Positions 11,300-22,629 of a DNA stretch of 64,000 nt are shown here, in pieces. The translations under genes were made by a program, and so were the position numbers. The stretch comes from Zingiber officinale. Taxonomy: Eukaryota; Streptophyta; Magnoliopsida; Zingiberales; Zingiberaceae. Where the stretch lies: contig NC_055986.1 in the NCBI RefSeq assembly GCF_018446385.1, forward strand, positions 27,959,593 to 28,023,592, in the 5' to 3' direction. The notes under the pieces were generated by a model that ran no database searches, had not been told where the DNA came from, and saw only the letters and a program-made list of their open reading frames with translations. The first letter of the stretch is position 1. Each line of letters begins with the position of its first letter.

Positions 11300-11830
11300 A
11301 ACACATTTAATTTGTGTTTCTTTTTTTTTTTTTTTCTATTTCTCACCTCACACATTTTGACTTTTTCATTATTTTTGCTTTTTTGTTTTTTTTTCCACAG
11401 AGCACACTTTCATCATCGCCTCCAAAGTCGATCGCTCTGCAAAAGCGAAAACTAGGGCAACCTTATTGCGCTGTTGCGCCGTCGTCCTCGCCATGTGCCC
11501 TTGTTCCTCGCGCAACAAACCTTCGATGAGAAGCTTCCAGACCCTACCTCGTGCAACCTCCAAACCCTATTTCGCCGTCGCGACGCCGTACTTGCCGCTC
11601 CGGTGTTCCTCGCTCTCAGATCCTCGTGCGGCCACGAAGCTTCCAGATCGCCCTCTTCAGTACCACCCCATTGTTCTCACTGCCGACCTCTCACCGCAGC
11701 CCCTCTCTGTGAGACTCCTTGTTTAGCAGTTATGTGGTTCGAGGCAGTAGATGCAGCATGGGAAGCTGCAAACGTAGGAAAGACGCACGACCTTCGCCCT
11801 CCCTGGTTGCAATGACAATCATCATCCATA
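11300..11830. other. GC-richer block without recognised gene
   Basis: A pyrimidine-rich tract (11,310-11,400) is followed by 400 bp of higher GC, open on the plus strand from 11474 to 11815. The translation has no recognisable domain and looks like a translated UTR or promoter (many Ser, Pro and Arg residues). It could be a first exon or a gene relic. Confidence 0.25.
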
Positions 11831-14043
11831 TTTTAAAATAAAATTCTCGGTCGCAGTGCTTCATTCTCGGATCTCTTTTCTTTATGTAAATGAGTACATA
11901 AACTAAATTAAGGGCATCGACAAAATATTGCACGAGATGTTGTCTTTATTGCTTGATCTAACCATTTTCATTTAGCAGCTTATGCTTGCCTACGAAGTCT
12001 TGTTCATATACTTGATAATTGGAAAGGTAGACATGGGTTGCCTACTATCTTTTTGCACTCGAGTTCAATATTTTCTTCCCATTTTATCATCATGATCTTC
12101 TTTTGTTATTAGTTATTTATTTCTAGTGATTCGTTGTTTTGCTTATTGATTGGTTGAGGGCCATAACCCATCAATTACTTGGCATATAAAAGTCTCCATG
12201 ATGATGTTGATAGGAGACAGAATGGTCCAAGATCAAGTAGCAATTACTTATTGCAATGTATGTTCAAGAAATAAACGGAGAATTAAATAAAAATAAACAT
12301 TATCTATGGAATGTCACACACTCAAACATCTTTCCTTCAATTTGAGATTAACATGATACAATTAGCAATAAAGGAGGCAATTCGACTTTTTTTTTACATT
12401 TTTTTTCTACTTCTTTCTACACATGGGATAGCTCAATGTTAATTGAGATTCATACAATTGCAACCTAAATCTTTGGCTATTAACCATCTAACTGCAATCC
12501 ATTACAAATTACATCAGCAAGGAGGCAAAATTACCTTCCAACTATGAAAAACGAAACAAACAGACATTAGAAATCGACTGGTTCGATCACTTCACAGCTA
12601 TGGAATCGGACGACATCAACAAGCAAGACTTTCTGATCACTTCACAACTATGGAATTGGACGACATCGACAAGCAAGACTTTAAGATGTGCATTCGTCTG
12701 TGATCTGAACATTGAATCACAAAACACTTTAATGATCATAATTTGGATGCTCCATCTTTAAGTCCAAAGAAGCTTGCTCTGGAACAATAATGTAGAACAG
12801 CTAATGGCAGACCAATTAATCAAAAGGAAAAGGAAGAGGAATGCATACATCTATCGAGCCTTCGCAAGGGATTGGGCTGATCGACTAGAGACACCATGCA
12901 AGAGCTTAACAAATCCTAGAAAGCTTAGTTTCCCATATGTGTGACTTACCCAATCATGTAGAACAGCATGAATAGGTACAGAGGGGCTGAAACCAAGTTC
13001 CTGTAAATAAAACGAGAGATGCTTCAATTAGCATGCATCCTGCAAAGATTAACATCAGAGGTATTAAAACCTTTAAAAACATAAATAATTACTACATTGC
13101 AGTATTTATGACATAAACACCGATATGGCATCACACAACCTTTAAATGTATTAAGGCATCTCCTGTGCTCTAGAACACTTTACCGGTGAGGAAATCTACA
13201 ACTGTCATAATTCCATCGGAGAGAATCTAGTAGTGCCATAATTTCAACTGAAATCCAGTCTCAAATCACTGAACATACTCTAAAACTAAGTAGATTGGTG
13301 GTTTGGACCCTAGCCGAATCAATCTCGGCGTTCACAACAGATACAGAAATGAGAGTTCACAATAAATATAGAAATGAGAGTTCACAAAAGTCTACTCAAA
13401 TGCATGTGCAGGCGTTTGAAGCTTGTTTAAACAGATACGAAAATGATTAAAGAGTTCACAATAGCCTACACAAATATGAAACATATGAAGCTTGTTTAAA
13501 CAGATACAGAAATAATTAAAGAGGTTATAACAGTATGCTCAAATGTGAAAAGTATGAAGTTGGTTCAATGTCTCTCCAAGCACTAGGTCTGGGACTTCAT
13601 CGTCTTCTCCATCGTTAGATGCAGCAGCTTCAAATTCAGGTGTTTGTCTATTTAACTACTCCATGAGCATCTATAAGCACAACTAAAGCTAACATAAGTG
13701 TAACAGCTAACAAATTTAAAATAAATTGTACAAACATCTTCTATGGAACTAAATAGACATAATTAACAAAAGTAAAAAAGAAACCTTCAAAGTTGATGTG
13801 TCAATTGCTAGCGCATATTGTTAGAACCTACAATAATAAAGACAATTATTATTTTTAATATTTCAATCAATCAACCAACAATTTTAAATTAAACTTTGAT
13901 AGTCTTTGCCTGCTATTGATGCCAATTCTTCTTCATATATGTCGTCATCGTTGTTATGATGATTATCCAAAGTTGATATGTCAATCAACACATTGTCATA
14001 TTTATACAATTTAATAAAGGTAATTAATTTACAAATAAAATTA
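11831..14043. other. Intergenic DNA with small local repeats
   Basis: I see no coding signal. A 50-bp duplication lies at 12585-12684, and a looser repeat (GAGTTCACAA and CTTGTTTAAACAGATAC) recurs between 13,340 and 13,540. The right end may be 3' flank of the FAR1-like relic. Confidence 0.35.
12585..12684 (+). repeat. 50-bp tandem duplication
   Basis: Both units start GATCACTTCACA and contain GGACGACATC and AAGCAAGACTTT. They differ at a few positions. Confidence 0.85.
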
Positions 14044-16228
14044 TCATACAAATAGAGAATTAATTGACACATACCCTTGTTGCAAATTTGGACAATTACG
14101 CTTATCATGTGACGCACCTCGATGCCCACATCCATGACATAACCGAGACTTTGAGGTTGACTTCTCCTTTGATGATTTCAATCTCTTCCCACATCCCTTT
14201 GTTCTCACTAAAGAAGGATCCATAATATTAGGGGACTCATCCATAGATTTCTTCCTTTGACTTCTATTGTCACATGTTCTACTAATGTTCATCTCTTGAA
14301 TTTTACTGTAGATACAATCCAATTATTCATCCAAGAAGTTTGTCCCCTCATCAGTCAAAGATGCATCATCAATTAATACTGAAGCTTTATAGGATAACCT
14401 TGAGTGCCTTGACATCAAAACCCTATCTGGATCATCAATGAAATTTTGTACCCCCAAAGAATATATTGCTCCAACCTTTGCATTTCGTGTCCATCATTTG
14501 AGTATATACTTATCAGGCAAATGAAATACTTGGTTGATACGAAAAAAAGCTAACATATGCCTGCATGGAATGCCATCAAGCTCAAATTTCCTACAGCTAC
14601 AGAATATGTTGTCCCTCTGTTTGTCATGCATAAGTACCCTTGGTTTGGAGGAAGAACAAATTTGAAAATTCATCACATGGTAAACTACTGAGTCAACTTC
14701 CATAGATACTTGTTGCACATAATAACCATGACTCTCACTCATTTCACTTTGAAACTCCATCCATTTTTTTTTTTTATAACTTAACCATCTGAGTTTCCAT
14801 TGGCCAGTTTGTCTTAACCCTGGGATGCTCATTCAAATCAATATAATCTGCAACTAACTCATTGTATCTTTGATGTCTCAGTGCCCTATTGAAACGGGTG
14901 ATAAAGTCCATCAATGAATTTTTATTTGAGACATATCTCTTGAAAAATGCATGCGAGCCTTCAGATCTCTGACTACTTGATATTCCAGCACAAAAGACAT
15001 AGCTAAAATAAGCTGGCACCCACTTATGTCGCAATTCATATATCAAAGACAACCAATCATTTTTCTCTAAGTTAGCACACTTGATAACCTCTTCCCATGA
15101 ATTCTCAAATTCATCAGGTATTGTAGAATTTCTAATTACATTATTTATACTTTGATAGTAGTCACGAAAAGTCAAAGGATGCAATTTTTTTGGAAATTTG
15201 TTCAGTATATGCCACAAACAATATTGATGCACTGTATGAGGGAAAACTTGGGCAATGACTTTTGTCATAGCAGGATCCTGATCAGTGATGATCACATTTG
15301 GTGCACCTTTAGGCATGACTTCTATAAACTTGTTGAACAACCAAACGAAAGATTCAATTTTCTCATCACTTATAAAGCCACAACAAAAAATAATTTTCTG
15401 GTGATGATGATTAACTCCTACAAATGGTGCAAAAATCAACCCATATTTGTTGGTGTTATATGTTGTATCAAATACAACTACATCACCAAATACACTATAT
15501 GCCGTTCTTGATACATGATCAACCCAAAAATACCTACTGAATCTGTTATCTGAATCAGTCTCATATTCAAAGAAAAAAGCTGAATTTTTCTCTTTCTCAG
15601 ATGCAAATAGCTCGATTAGTGTTTCAGCATCGATATCCTTTTGTTGATCCCTTAGCTCTTTTTCAAAGTTTCTAATATCTCTGTATGTGCAACCTACTTG
15701 CTCGGGCCCTCCATACTCTATCTCTAATAATCGCATTTGTTGACAAATTGACACATTGGCCTCTGAAAATCGTTGAGTCAATGCTTTTTTTGCTTCTGAA
15801 ACATTGCGACGTGAGTGTAGTAAATGGACCTTTGAAGGTGTTGAGAGTGGATGATTATGACCTTCTATAAAGTTAGTGACAACCCATGAATGCCCAATTT
15901 GTTTTTTGACAAGTGAAATCTTCGACTTACAACCAGTTCTAACTTCGCCACGTGCTCTTTCCCTTGTCCGTTGATCACCTTTTGCTTGTTTATTCCGTTG
16001 ATCATCTGTATGTCCTTCTTTAAAGCAAACAAATATTTTCCACACAACTTTATTTGTCATCTTATTTTTTTGCTACTATTTATCCTGGCACTAAATCCAG
16101 ATTCATGTGCATATTGGTTATAGAATGAAAATGCCTCATCTATTGATGAGAATTCCATCCCATATTTTGGCTTTCGGGCATCTACAACTTGAGAATGTAT
16201 AACTGATCTTCACCGTAATTTTCATCCA
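14044..16228 (-). pseudogene. FAR1/FHY3-like (MULE transposase-derived) gene, decayed
   Basis: Read on the minus strand, the domains are in FAR1-family order. A FAR1 DNA-binding region (PKYGMEFSSIDEAFSFY, then WKIFVCFKEGH and a GHNHPL motif) is followed by the MULE transposase domain (VVFDTTYNTNKYG, ITDQDPAM, YCLWHI), the SWIM zinc finger (CSCRKFELDGIPCRH, 14,560-14,600) and a C-terminal CHGCGHRGASHDKRNCP knuckle. The largest intact piece is 14774-16060, 428 residues. Damage: a frame change near 16,200, another at an A7 run near 16,066-16,072, another at a 12-13 nt A run near 14,766-14,778, a TGA at 14494-14496 where the family has Arg (KYILK-R-W), and a TAA at 14323-14325. Family members are either Mutator transposases or domesticated light-signalling transcription factors. 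I saw no terminal inverted repeats, so which this was is open. Confidence 0.85.
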
Positions 16229-16335
16229 TTGCAGGAAAATTTCAGATTCAGATAAAATGAGACTCTGCATATCATCATCATATAGCTAGAAAAAACATTC
16301 TAAATCAAATATACATTAAAAAAAAGAATGTTTTT

Positions 16336-16453
16336 ACAATATAAATTAAATGGACAACTGCATTTAACTAAATGTAGACATTTGACCAATGTGATTCTCA
16401 TTTCAAAATAAATGTTTATACAAAAAGCTAGACTTTTAGTATACATTCTAACA
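16336..16453 (-). mobile_element. LTR fragment (same family as solo LTR at 53614)
   Basis: On the minus strand it starts TGTTAGAATGTATACTAAAAG at 16453 and matches the first ~118 bases of the LTRs at 53614-56052 and 63022 onward. It breaks off at ACAATATAAATT near 16336. The rest of that insertion has been deleted, joining FAR1-side DNA directly to the LTR end. Confidence 0.75.
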
Positions 16454-16457
16454 TTGA

Positions 16458-17213
16458 CAGCATGCATTTTGCCTATCATCTCGAGATGTCCCGAATATTC
16501 GTCCATCGCATTCCTTATTTTTGTATGCATTGTGTCAGTACTTAGATATAGACATCGCATTACACATGTTTTATAACATTATTCATGCGGTCAGTCTCGT
16601 TACATCCCATGTAGTCCATATGCCCTACTGTCATATCTTGACATGTATCTTCTCGACTATAAATGGTATAGATATGACTCAGGGGATGGTTACCCACCTT
16701 ACACTGTATGATGAGATTGACCAGCGTCATCTTAGGTTAGCACATATAAACATCACTGCTCAAGGGATCCTAGCATGGAGAGGTAGGACATCGCCAGTCG
16801 ATCCAGTCAAGGATGAGCCTGTTGCTCCAGTCGAGGAGTTCGGCCTAGCCCCAGACGAGTACTTTCAGCTAGCCGAGGGATAGGAGGAGTTATTTGAGTT
16901 CACTGATGTTCAGCTATTTGGGGAGCCTCTTGATCCATCACAGCCCTCAACGTCAGCTCAACCTTTCACTTCCTTATCCATTGAGGATAGACTCACTCGT
17001 CTCGAGCGATCTTCCGCGCAGACACGATGGCTCGTCTCGGACGGTTTCCGTACACTACGGACTGAGATGATTACTTTCCGAGAGGAGATTCTTAGTGCGC
17101 TACATGCACCCAAGCGATCTCGATCACCTCCTCCAGCTAACGACCCTCTATTTGATCATACTTCAGACTTGCATTGTATCTATTATACACCTATTTACTT
17201 CTTGTATGGATAA
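16458..17213 (+). pseudogene. Plant transposon protein (PTP domain) relic of element A
   Basis: One frame runs from 16458 to a stop at 17211-17213 with a single internal TAG at 16881-16883, where neighbouring sense (EG-x-EELFEF) suggests an old CAG. The first part (FCLSSRDVPNIRPSHSLF, ALCQYLDIDIALHMF, MPYCHILTCIF) resembles the putative plant transposon protein domain found in non-autonomous LTR elements. The second part is acidic, then carries a short coiled-coil-like stretch (IEDRLTRLERS). The left end is cut exactly at the LTR fragment, so the N terminus is missing. It sits where pol would be expected. Its function is unknown. Confidence 0.55.
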
Positions 17214-18781
17214 CTGTCTTTTGGTTTATTTTTACGCTTAGTAGAATAGATCTTATTTCTATGTTTAAATCAGCTTGATTTTAAGATTATCCTTTTTAAT
17301 CTTAGGAAAAATATTTTTCAAAATTCCAACTTTTGTTACTTTTTCAAAAGTCTGGTTTAGCCTAGGAAATTACCCCCTAGAAAGCATGTACCCTTAGAAA
17401 AAGCCAGAGCATCTCACAAGTATACTAGGTTTAACTTGCTTGTGTTTGAAAATACTTAGAATGGTGTGAGATACATAGGGTACTACCTAGACTTAAGAAT
17501 GCTTATGTTTGTGCATCGATATAAGTCTGGGCCTTAAATACCAAATTATATTAATCAAGTTAAGTTATCCTATTTTAGTCAAAACTAACTGGATCACTAA
17601 CTTAATTTGACTAACCAAGTGAAAACTGTTGCCCTCTAGGTAAACAACTAGTAGCAAATGGTTAGACATGTGGCTAAGGAAATTAAGTTACTCATGCTTG
17701 AGCTTTAGGACTTTTTGGAAAGAGAACTAACTTTTCTTACTCTTTATGGTTCTAAGTGAAAATGACCTTAGTTAAAATTTTACAAATTGATACTATTTTC
17801 AAATTAAGTATGTTTCAAATTTAACTTTCAATCTCTAAAAATTCCTTTTTCACTCTTTAAACTAAAATTTTTTTCTAACTCAAAATTGGCTAAGTGATCT
17901 TTTCAAAGATAAATCATTTTCTTAGCTAAATTTTCTTTTCAAACCTTTTTAAGTAAGCTAAAATTTCTTTACAAACCTCTTTGAGTAATTTGTTTCTCTT
18001 CAAAATCTGATCATTTTAAATTACTTATCTCAAAAGCTAAGTATTTATTCTAATATACTCCATTCTTTTAAAAATTAAGGATTTAACAGAGTGTCTTTTT
18101 AAAAGTTTCTTTAACTCAAAGCTAGCTAAGTCACTTTTCAAGTAAAAAAACTTTTCTTGAGCTAAAAATATCTTTGTAAATTTGGTTTTCTAACCAAGCT
18201 CCATACTTGACTTTTGATAAAAGTAGTTTTACTTAGCTAAAAAGTCTTCAAAAAAATTCATTTCCAAAAGTTAAGTGTTTTATCAAAATATTTTACGTAC
18301 TTATCTTCTATTAAATTTTCTTTAAGTTTTAGCTAGAGGATTTTGTAAAAGCTAAAAGTTTTCTAAGGCTAAATCTTTAAAACTATATTTTTTGAAAGCT
18401 AAGTTTTTCAAAACCTTTTGAAAAGCTAATATCTTTTTCGAATTTATTAGCTAAATTTTTAGCTAAGGCCGATAATCACTTTCTCAGTTTTTAGTAGCTT
18501 TCTTTTTGTTGATGATTTTGATATATAGCAAAGGGGGAGAGTATAAGAAAATTCAAAGAAATTCAATCAAAATTCAAAATTTTTTTAAGCTTAAAGAGGA
18601 GCTTTTATTAAGGGGGAGTCTTTATACTTTAGCTCTGACTAAAGGGGGAGATTTGACTAAGGGGGAGCTCTGTACTTAATTTTATGTCTGTACTATCATG
18701 CTTATGCTTGAACTATCATCTTTATAGCATTATTTTTTCTTAACTTTGAATTTTTGTTACCATAATAAAAAAGGGAGAGAT
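17214..18781 (+). mobile_element. Element A: 3' non-coding region with polypurine tract
   Basis: AT-rich and untranslated. 17,340-17,530 is homologous to the region downstream of pol in element F (AAAGCATGTACCC, then the CATCTCAC-type hairpin at 17409-17474, then a GACTTA/TAAGTC hairpin). GGGGGAG motifs recur at 18,530-18,660. The region ends in the polypurine tract AATAAAAAAGGGAGAGAT directly before the LTR. Confidence 0.7.
17409..17474 (+). other. Conserved hairpin 2 (downstream-of-pol type), element A
   Basis: GCATCTCAC at 17409-17417 pairs with GTGAGATAC at 17466-17474, with one mismatch at the stem base. The same arms occur at the matching place in elements F and B. Confidence 0.7.
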
Positions 18782-20033
18782 TGTTGGTGCGGGAAGCATC
18801 CTACGGTCGAACCTAAGTTTTGATAATGGCAAAGAGATTCAAAGTTAAAGTTAATTGTTATCTAACATGTATGAATGAGTTTGCAGGAAAGTCCTAATTG
18901 CGGTTAGGCAGGCGGAAAACCCTAAGGGGCGGTAACCTTAGGTCCTAGGGGATGTTAACCCTAGATGGAGGAAAACCCTAAGGGACGGCAGCCTTAGGTC
19001 CTAGGGGGTGGTAACCCTAGGTGGTGGAAATCCTAAGGGGGGGGTAACCTTAGGTCTTAGGGGGAGGTAACCCTAGGTGGTTGAAAACCCTAGGGGGTGG
19101 TAACCCTAGGTCTTAGGGGGTGGTAACCCTAGGCAGAAAGTCCAGTCGGTCTAGAGGACCGGACTGGCATCAGGTATGCTCTCCTAAGTGAAATAGGTGA
19201 GGACGCGTTCCCCGCGGAGGGAACAGTAGACATTCGTTCGACCTAGGGTTTCCGGTCGGAAATCCGAAGTCAGAACCGGACAGTCCGGTGACTGTCATAC
19301 ATTTATTTTATGTTATTATTATGTGCTAACTTTGTTTGCAGGGAATGTTGTTATTTTGTGGACTAACATACTTTGCAGGGACTAAAGAGCAAAGTTTACC
19401 TCGGGTGAACAGTACCCGAGGCGTCCTCATGGAGCTTGGAGGTGCCTCGGGTGCAGAGGAGGAGAAGTGCATGCAGTAAGGCTAGAGGCGCCTTCATGGA
19501 GGCTTGAGGCGCCTCAGACAGCCTTGAAGGCACCCTCAAGGAGTATGGAGGTGCCTTCAAGAGGATCAGCGAGGACTTCTTCAGAGCTCATCTGCGCGGC
19601 GGATTCGGCGCGGATGAGGGCGCCCTCAGCAGGCTATACAAGGAGGTCTTGACCAGCTCTTGTACACAACAAATTCCAAGACATTTTTGAGCTGCATACT
19701 GCTAACAAAACGATCCGGCTGAGCTACGACAAGACCTCGATGACCCGAAGCTTCAAGACTGCTATTTTCATCGTCGGTACAATTGTTATTTCAGTTCTAA
19801 TATTGTACTCTAAAGTTGTAACCTTTTACGTGATATAGTTGTTGTCCAAAGTAAACGCTCAATGAGCGTGGACCTTGGAGTAGGATTCGCCCTAGGCTCT
19901 GAACCAAGTAAATACTTGGCTTCTTTTTGTGTTTGTTTTCTTATTCCGTTGCTTAACTCTCGTCAAGTTTTCGAATACGATAAGTGAAAGCTATGAGCGT
20001 TATTCACCCCCTCTAGCGCTTCTCGATCCAGCA
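18782..20033 (+). mobile_element. Element A 3' LTR
   Basis: 1,252 bp, starting TGTTGGTGCGGGAAGC after a polypurine tract and ending CGATCCAGCA. 18893-19167 is an array of CCTAA.../...TTAGG-type hairpins. A TATA-like motif and the TTCACCCCCTCTAGCG end are shared with the other LTRs here. No primer-binding site follows; a gag piece of element C does, so A was inserted in C. The 5' part of A is lost. Confidence 0.8.
18893..19167 (+). repeat. Hairpin array in element A LTR
   Basis: Successive short inverted repeats: CCTAA/TTAGG, several CCTAAGG/CCTTAGG, several CCTAGGG/CCCTAGG, and finally a two-part stem CCAGTC+GGTC / GACC+GACTGG at 19142-19167. Arms differ between units but stay complementary within each. 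Confidence 0.8.
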
Positions 20034-20038
20034 ACGAT

Positions 20039-20790
20039 GACGACAAAATTACAACTGAACTCGTAAAACTGGTATAAAAAATGTGCAAAAAGAAGAAGGT
20101 GACTCAATTAAACACGAAGGTCAAGTCTAGAGTTACTTGCTATGGCTGCATCCATAAGGGACACTACAAGCCGGAGTATCCGAACCAGAAGCAACGAAGA
20201 ATGAAGGCCTTGAAAGCAATGTGGTCCAAGTCATCCGCTTCCTTGCTCTACCAGTATAAGAATACGTTGTTGAAACAGAGTCCGAATAAAAAATCAGAGC
20301 CGAATCGAAAATTGAGTCCGAAAGAAGCGACGGATCCATATCTATTTTCAAAGGGCCAAACAATATGGTAAGCTCCCTAATTTCTGGTACTAAAATTGAT
20401 GAATTACAAAAATTTAATTTCATATTTGTTAAGAAAGTTGGTAAAATCCAACCTCCGAGTCAAGTCACTCCAAAAGGAGGTAATAATCCTTAAGGAGGAG
20501 ACTAACCTAAGTCTTTTGACTGAGCCATTTCAAAATGAAAGTTCAAGCCATGTCCAACAATTTAAGGAAGAAAATTTCAATTTGAAAACTCAAGTTAAAA
20601 GACTTAAGGACACATTAGAATGATTCACCATGGGTTCCAAGAATCTTGAACTGATTCTTGGAAAACAAAGGGTCGTATACAATCGAACTGGACTTGGATA
20701 CAAGGCTAAACAAAGATTTAGATCATGCTTATCATTACAAATTCGATCAAATAGAAACTTAGTCCAAGCATGAGTCCCCAAGTCCAATCT
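20039..20790 (+). pseudogene. Element C gag relic (C-terminal half)
   Basis: It begins in the middle of gag, just before the nucleocapsid zinc knuckle CYGCIHKGHYKPEYP, where the last cysteine has become tyrosine. The KKxxLKAMWS segment and a Leu/Glu-rich coiled coil (20,400-20,620) follow, in the same order as in gag of elements B, F and G. It ends with degenerate GLGYKAK sequence and stops. The N-terminal half is absent because element A's LTR abuts it. Confidence 0.75.
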
Positions 20791-20971
20791 GATTAATTAA
20801 GTTGGACTCAATCAATATTAGGTCCCCAAGGATCAAATTCACTACCTTGATAGACCTTATTGAGGTTATGATCCAAGGGAGCCAATAAAAAGACCATCTT
20901 TATCATAAATAGAATTGTTTGATGTTTGTCTTACTATTTTTCATTATACATCTTAGATTAGGGTAGATAAA

Positions 20972-22624
20972 TGTTAGTATTAGCCCTAACACCAATTGTG
21001 AGATGATTGTAAAGGGTTTATTTTGTATCATATATCATTATTAATAAAAGATAAAAGTTTGTTATTATATTTATTGCAGTTCAGTGCCGATTGAATAAAT
21101 ATAATAATGTCCTTGGGTAGTAGGTTCTTATCTATAGTATATCAATTGGTTGAATTGATAGTGAGATATTGTAGAGAATATTACTCTTAACTATTCCTAG
21201 TCGAGCATTAATATACAAGGACACTATTAATGTGTTGAGACTAGCATATAGGTCAACGGATGACTTGATCTCACAAGTCCTAGATATGAGATATCAGGTT
21301 AACACATGAGTATATATTAGAGAATATATACTGAATGACCCGTCATGAGAATGTTTCATGGATCGTCGTATAAGTATCATAAACATTCTCATGTGACTAT
21401 TGGTATGAATAGTCCTTAGACCTGAAGTCACTACGGTTCCCTACATAAGGAGTTGTATACTTTGGTATCGTCAAACCTCACCCGTAACAGGGTGGACTAT
21501 AAAGTCAATCACTGGGTATGCAATGAATTATGCGGAGGGATGTGAGTGATGTAGATGGGATCTATCCCTTCCATATGACAGAAGCGATATCTGTGGGCCC
21601 CTTGATTAATAGGACACAAGAAAGCATAGTCATGCATAAATGAGTCAATATGAGATATTGAGTTTATTTGATAAGTGTGTCTACTTAGATATCAAGAAAC
21701 ATAAAGATTGATAAGAGGATAACACGGTCTATGCCTCATTGATCAATCTAGATATCAAGGATAGAGAGACCAAGTCATACGTGATGATAGCCATGGACAG
21801 GTTAGGTCGGATCTCGACTTTCTCATCACTTGGGTAGCAATGATGTCTTGCTAGATGTCACTCATTGTTTATGTATCGCAAATGGTAATTTGGGTACATT
21901 GCCAACGTTACAAGAGCCTATAGGGTCACACACTAAGAACAAGTTGATATGGAGATAGGTTCATGTGATGAATCATTGGATTAAGTGTAATCCGAATTTG
22001 ACTCATTGAGTTAGACTCAAAGGGATCCAATTGTTGGATTGAGTTCAATTGCATGGGAATCAATGAGTTAGACTCATTGGGTGAACTTGAGTTCACAAAG
22101 GAAGTTGAATGGTCAAAACTCAACCATAGGATTGAATGGTTGATTTTGAGCCATTTGATTGGAATATGAAAGGGTGGAGACTCTTGGTATACCATGGGAT
22201 AGTTATAAATATCATTTGGATGATATTTTTCATATGATTTGATCACTTGAGAAGGTGAAAGGTCTCTTTGCTTCTTCTTCTTTCTCCTTTCCTTGCTTGG
22301 TCGAACACACCCTTGAAGGTTGCTAGCACAACCTTGTGTGTTCTTCTTCATCTTGTTGAGTTTGTGAGACAAACAAAGGCAAGGGTTGTTCATGTGGATA
22401 CCATACAGGCGCGGACGCTTGAACACGCTGAGATCTAGATCCAGAGACAAAGGTTGCTGTCAGGATTGCGAAGGGCACACAATAAAGGTATAATCCTATC
22501 ATGTAGCTTAGTATAGAATATGTTTAAGAAAATGTTTCTTCCTTTTGCATGGATCCGCTGGATAAGAGGATCTAGTAATTTTTCTGTTGCGTTTCCGCGT
22601 CTTTTGGCATGCTAGATCCCTACA
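20972..22624 (+). mobile_element. Solo LTR I
   Basis: 1,653 bp, starting TGTTAGTATTAGCCC and ending GATCCCTACA, flanked by perfect 5-bp target duplications ATAAA (20967-20971 and 22625-22629). It has no internal domain and no open frame of note. A TATAAATA at about 22,204 could be the core promoter. The orientation is not certain. It interrupts element C between gag and the 3' non-coding part. Confidence 0.8.
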
Positions 22625-22629
22625 ATAAA

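Noticed and set aside
11474-11815. 113-residue open frame
   Set aside because: No domain, biased Ser/Pro/Arg composition, overlapping frames equally open; kept only as an unassigned GC-rich block.
15152-15870. Plus-strand open frames opposite the FAR1-like relic
   Set aside because: They are antisense shadows of the transposase-like coding sequence.
16458-17213. Envelope-like third frame of a Sirevirus
   Set aside because: No signal peptide or membrane segment, and it resembles the plant transposon protein domain instead; it precedes hairpin 2 without pol upstream.
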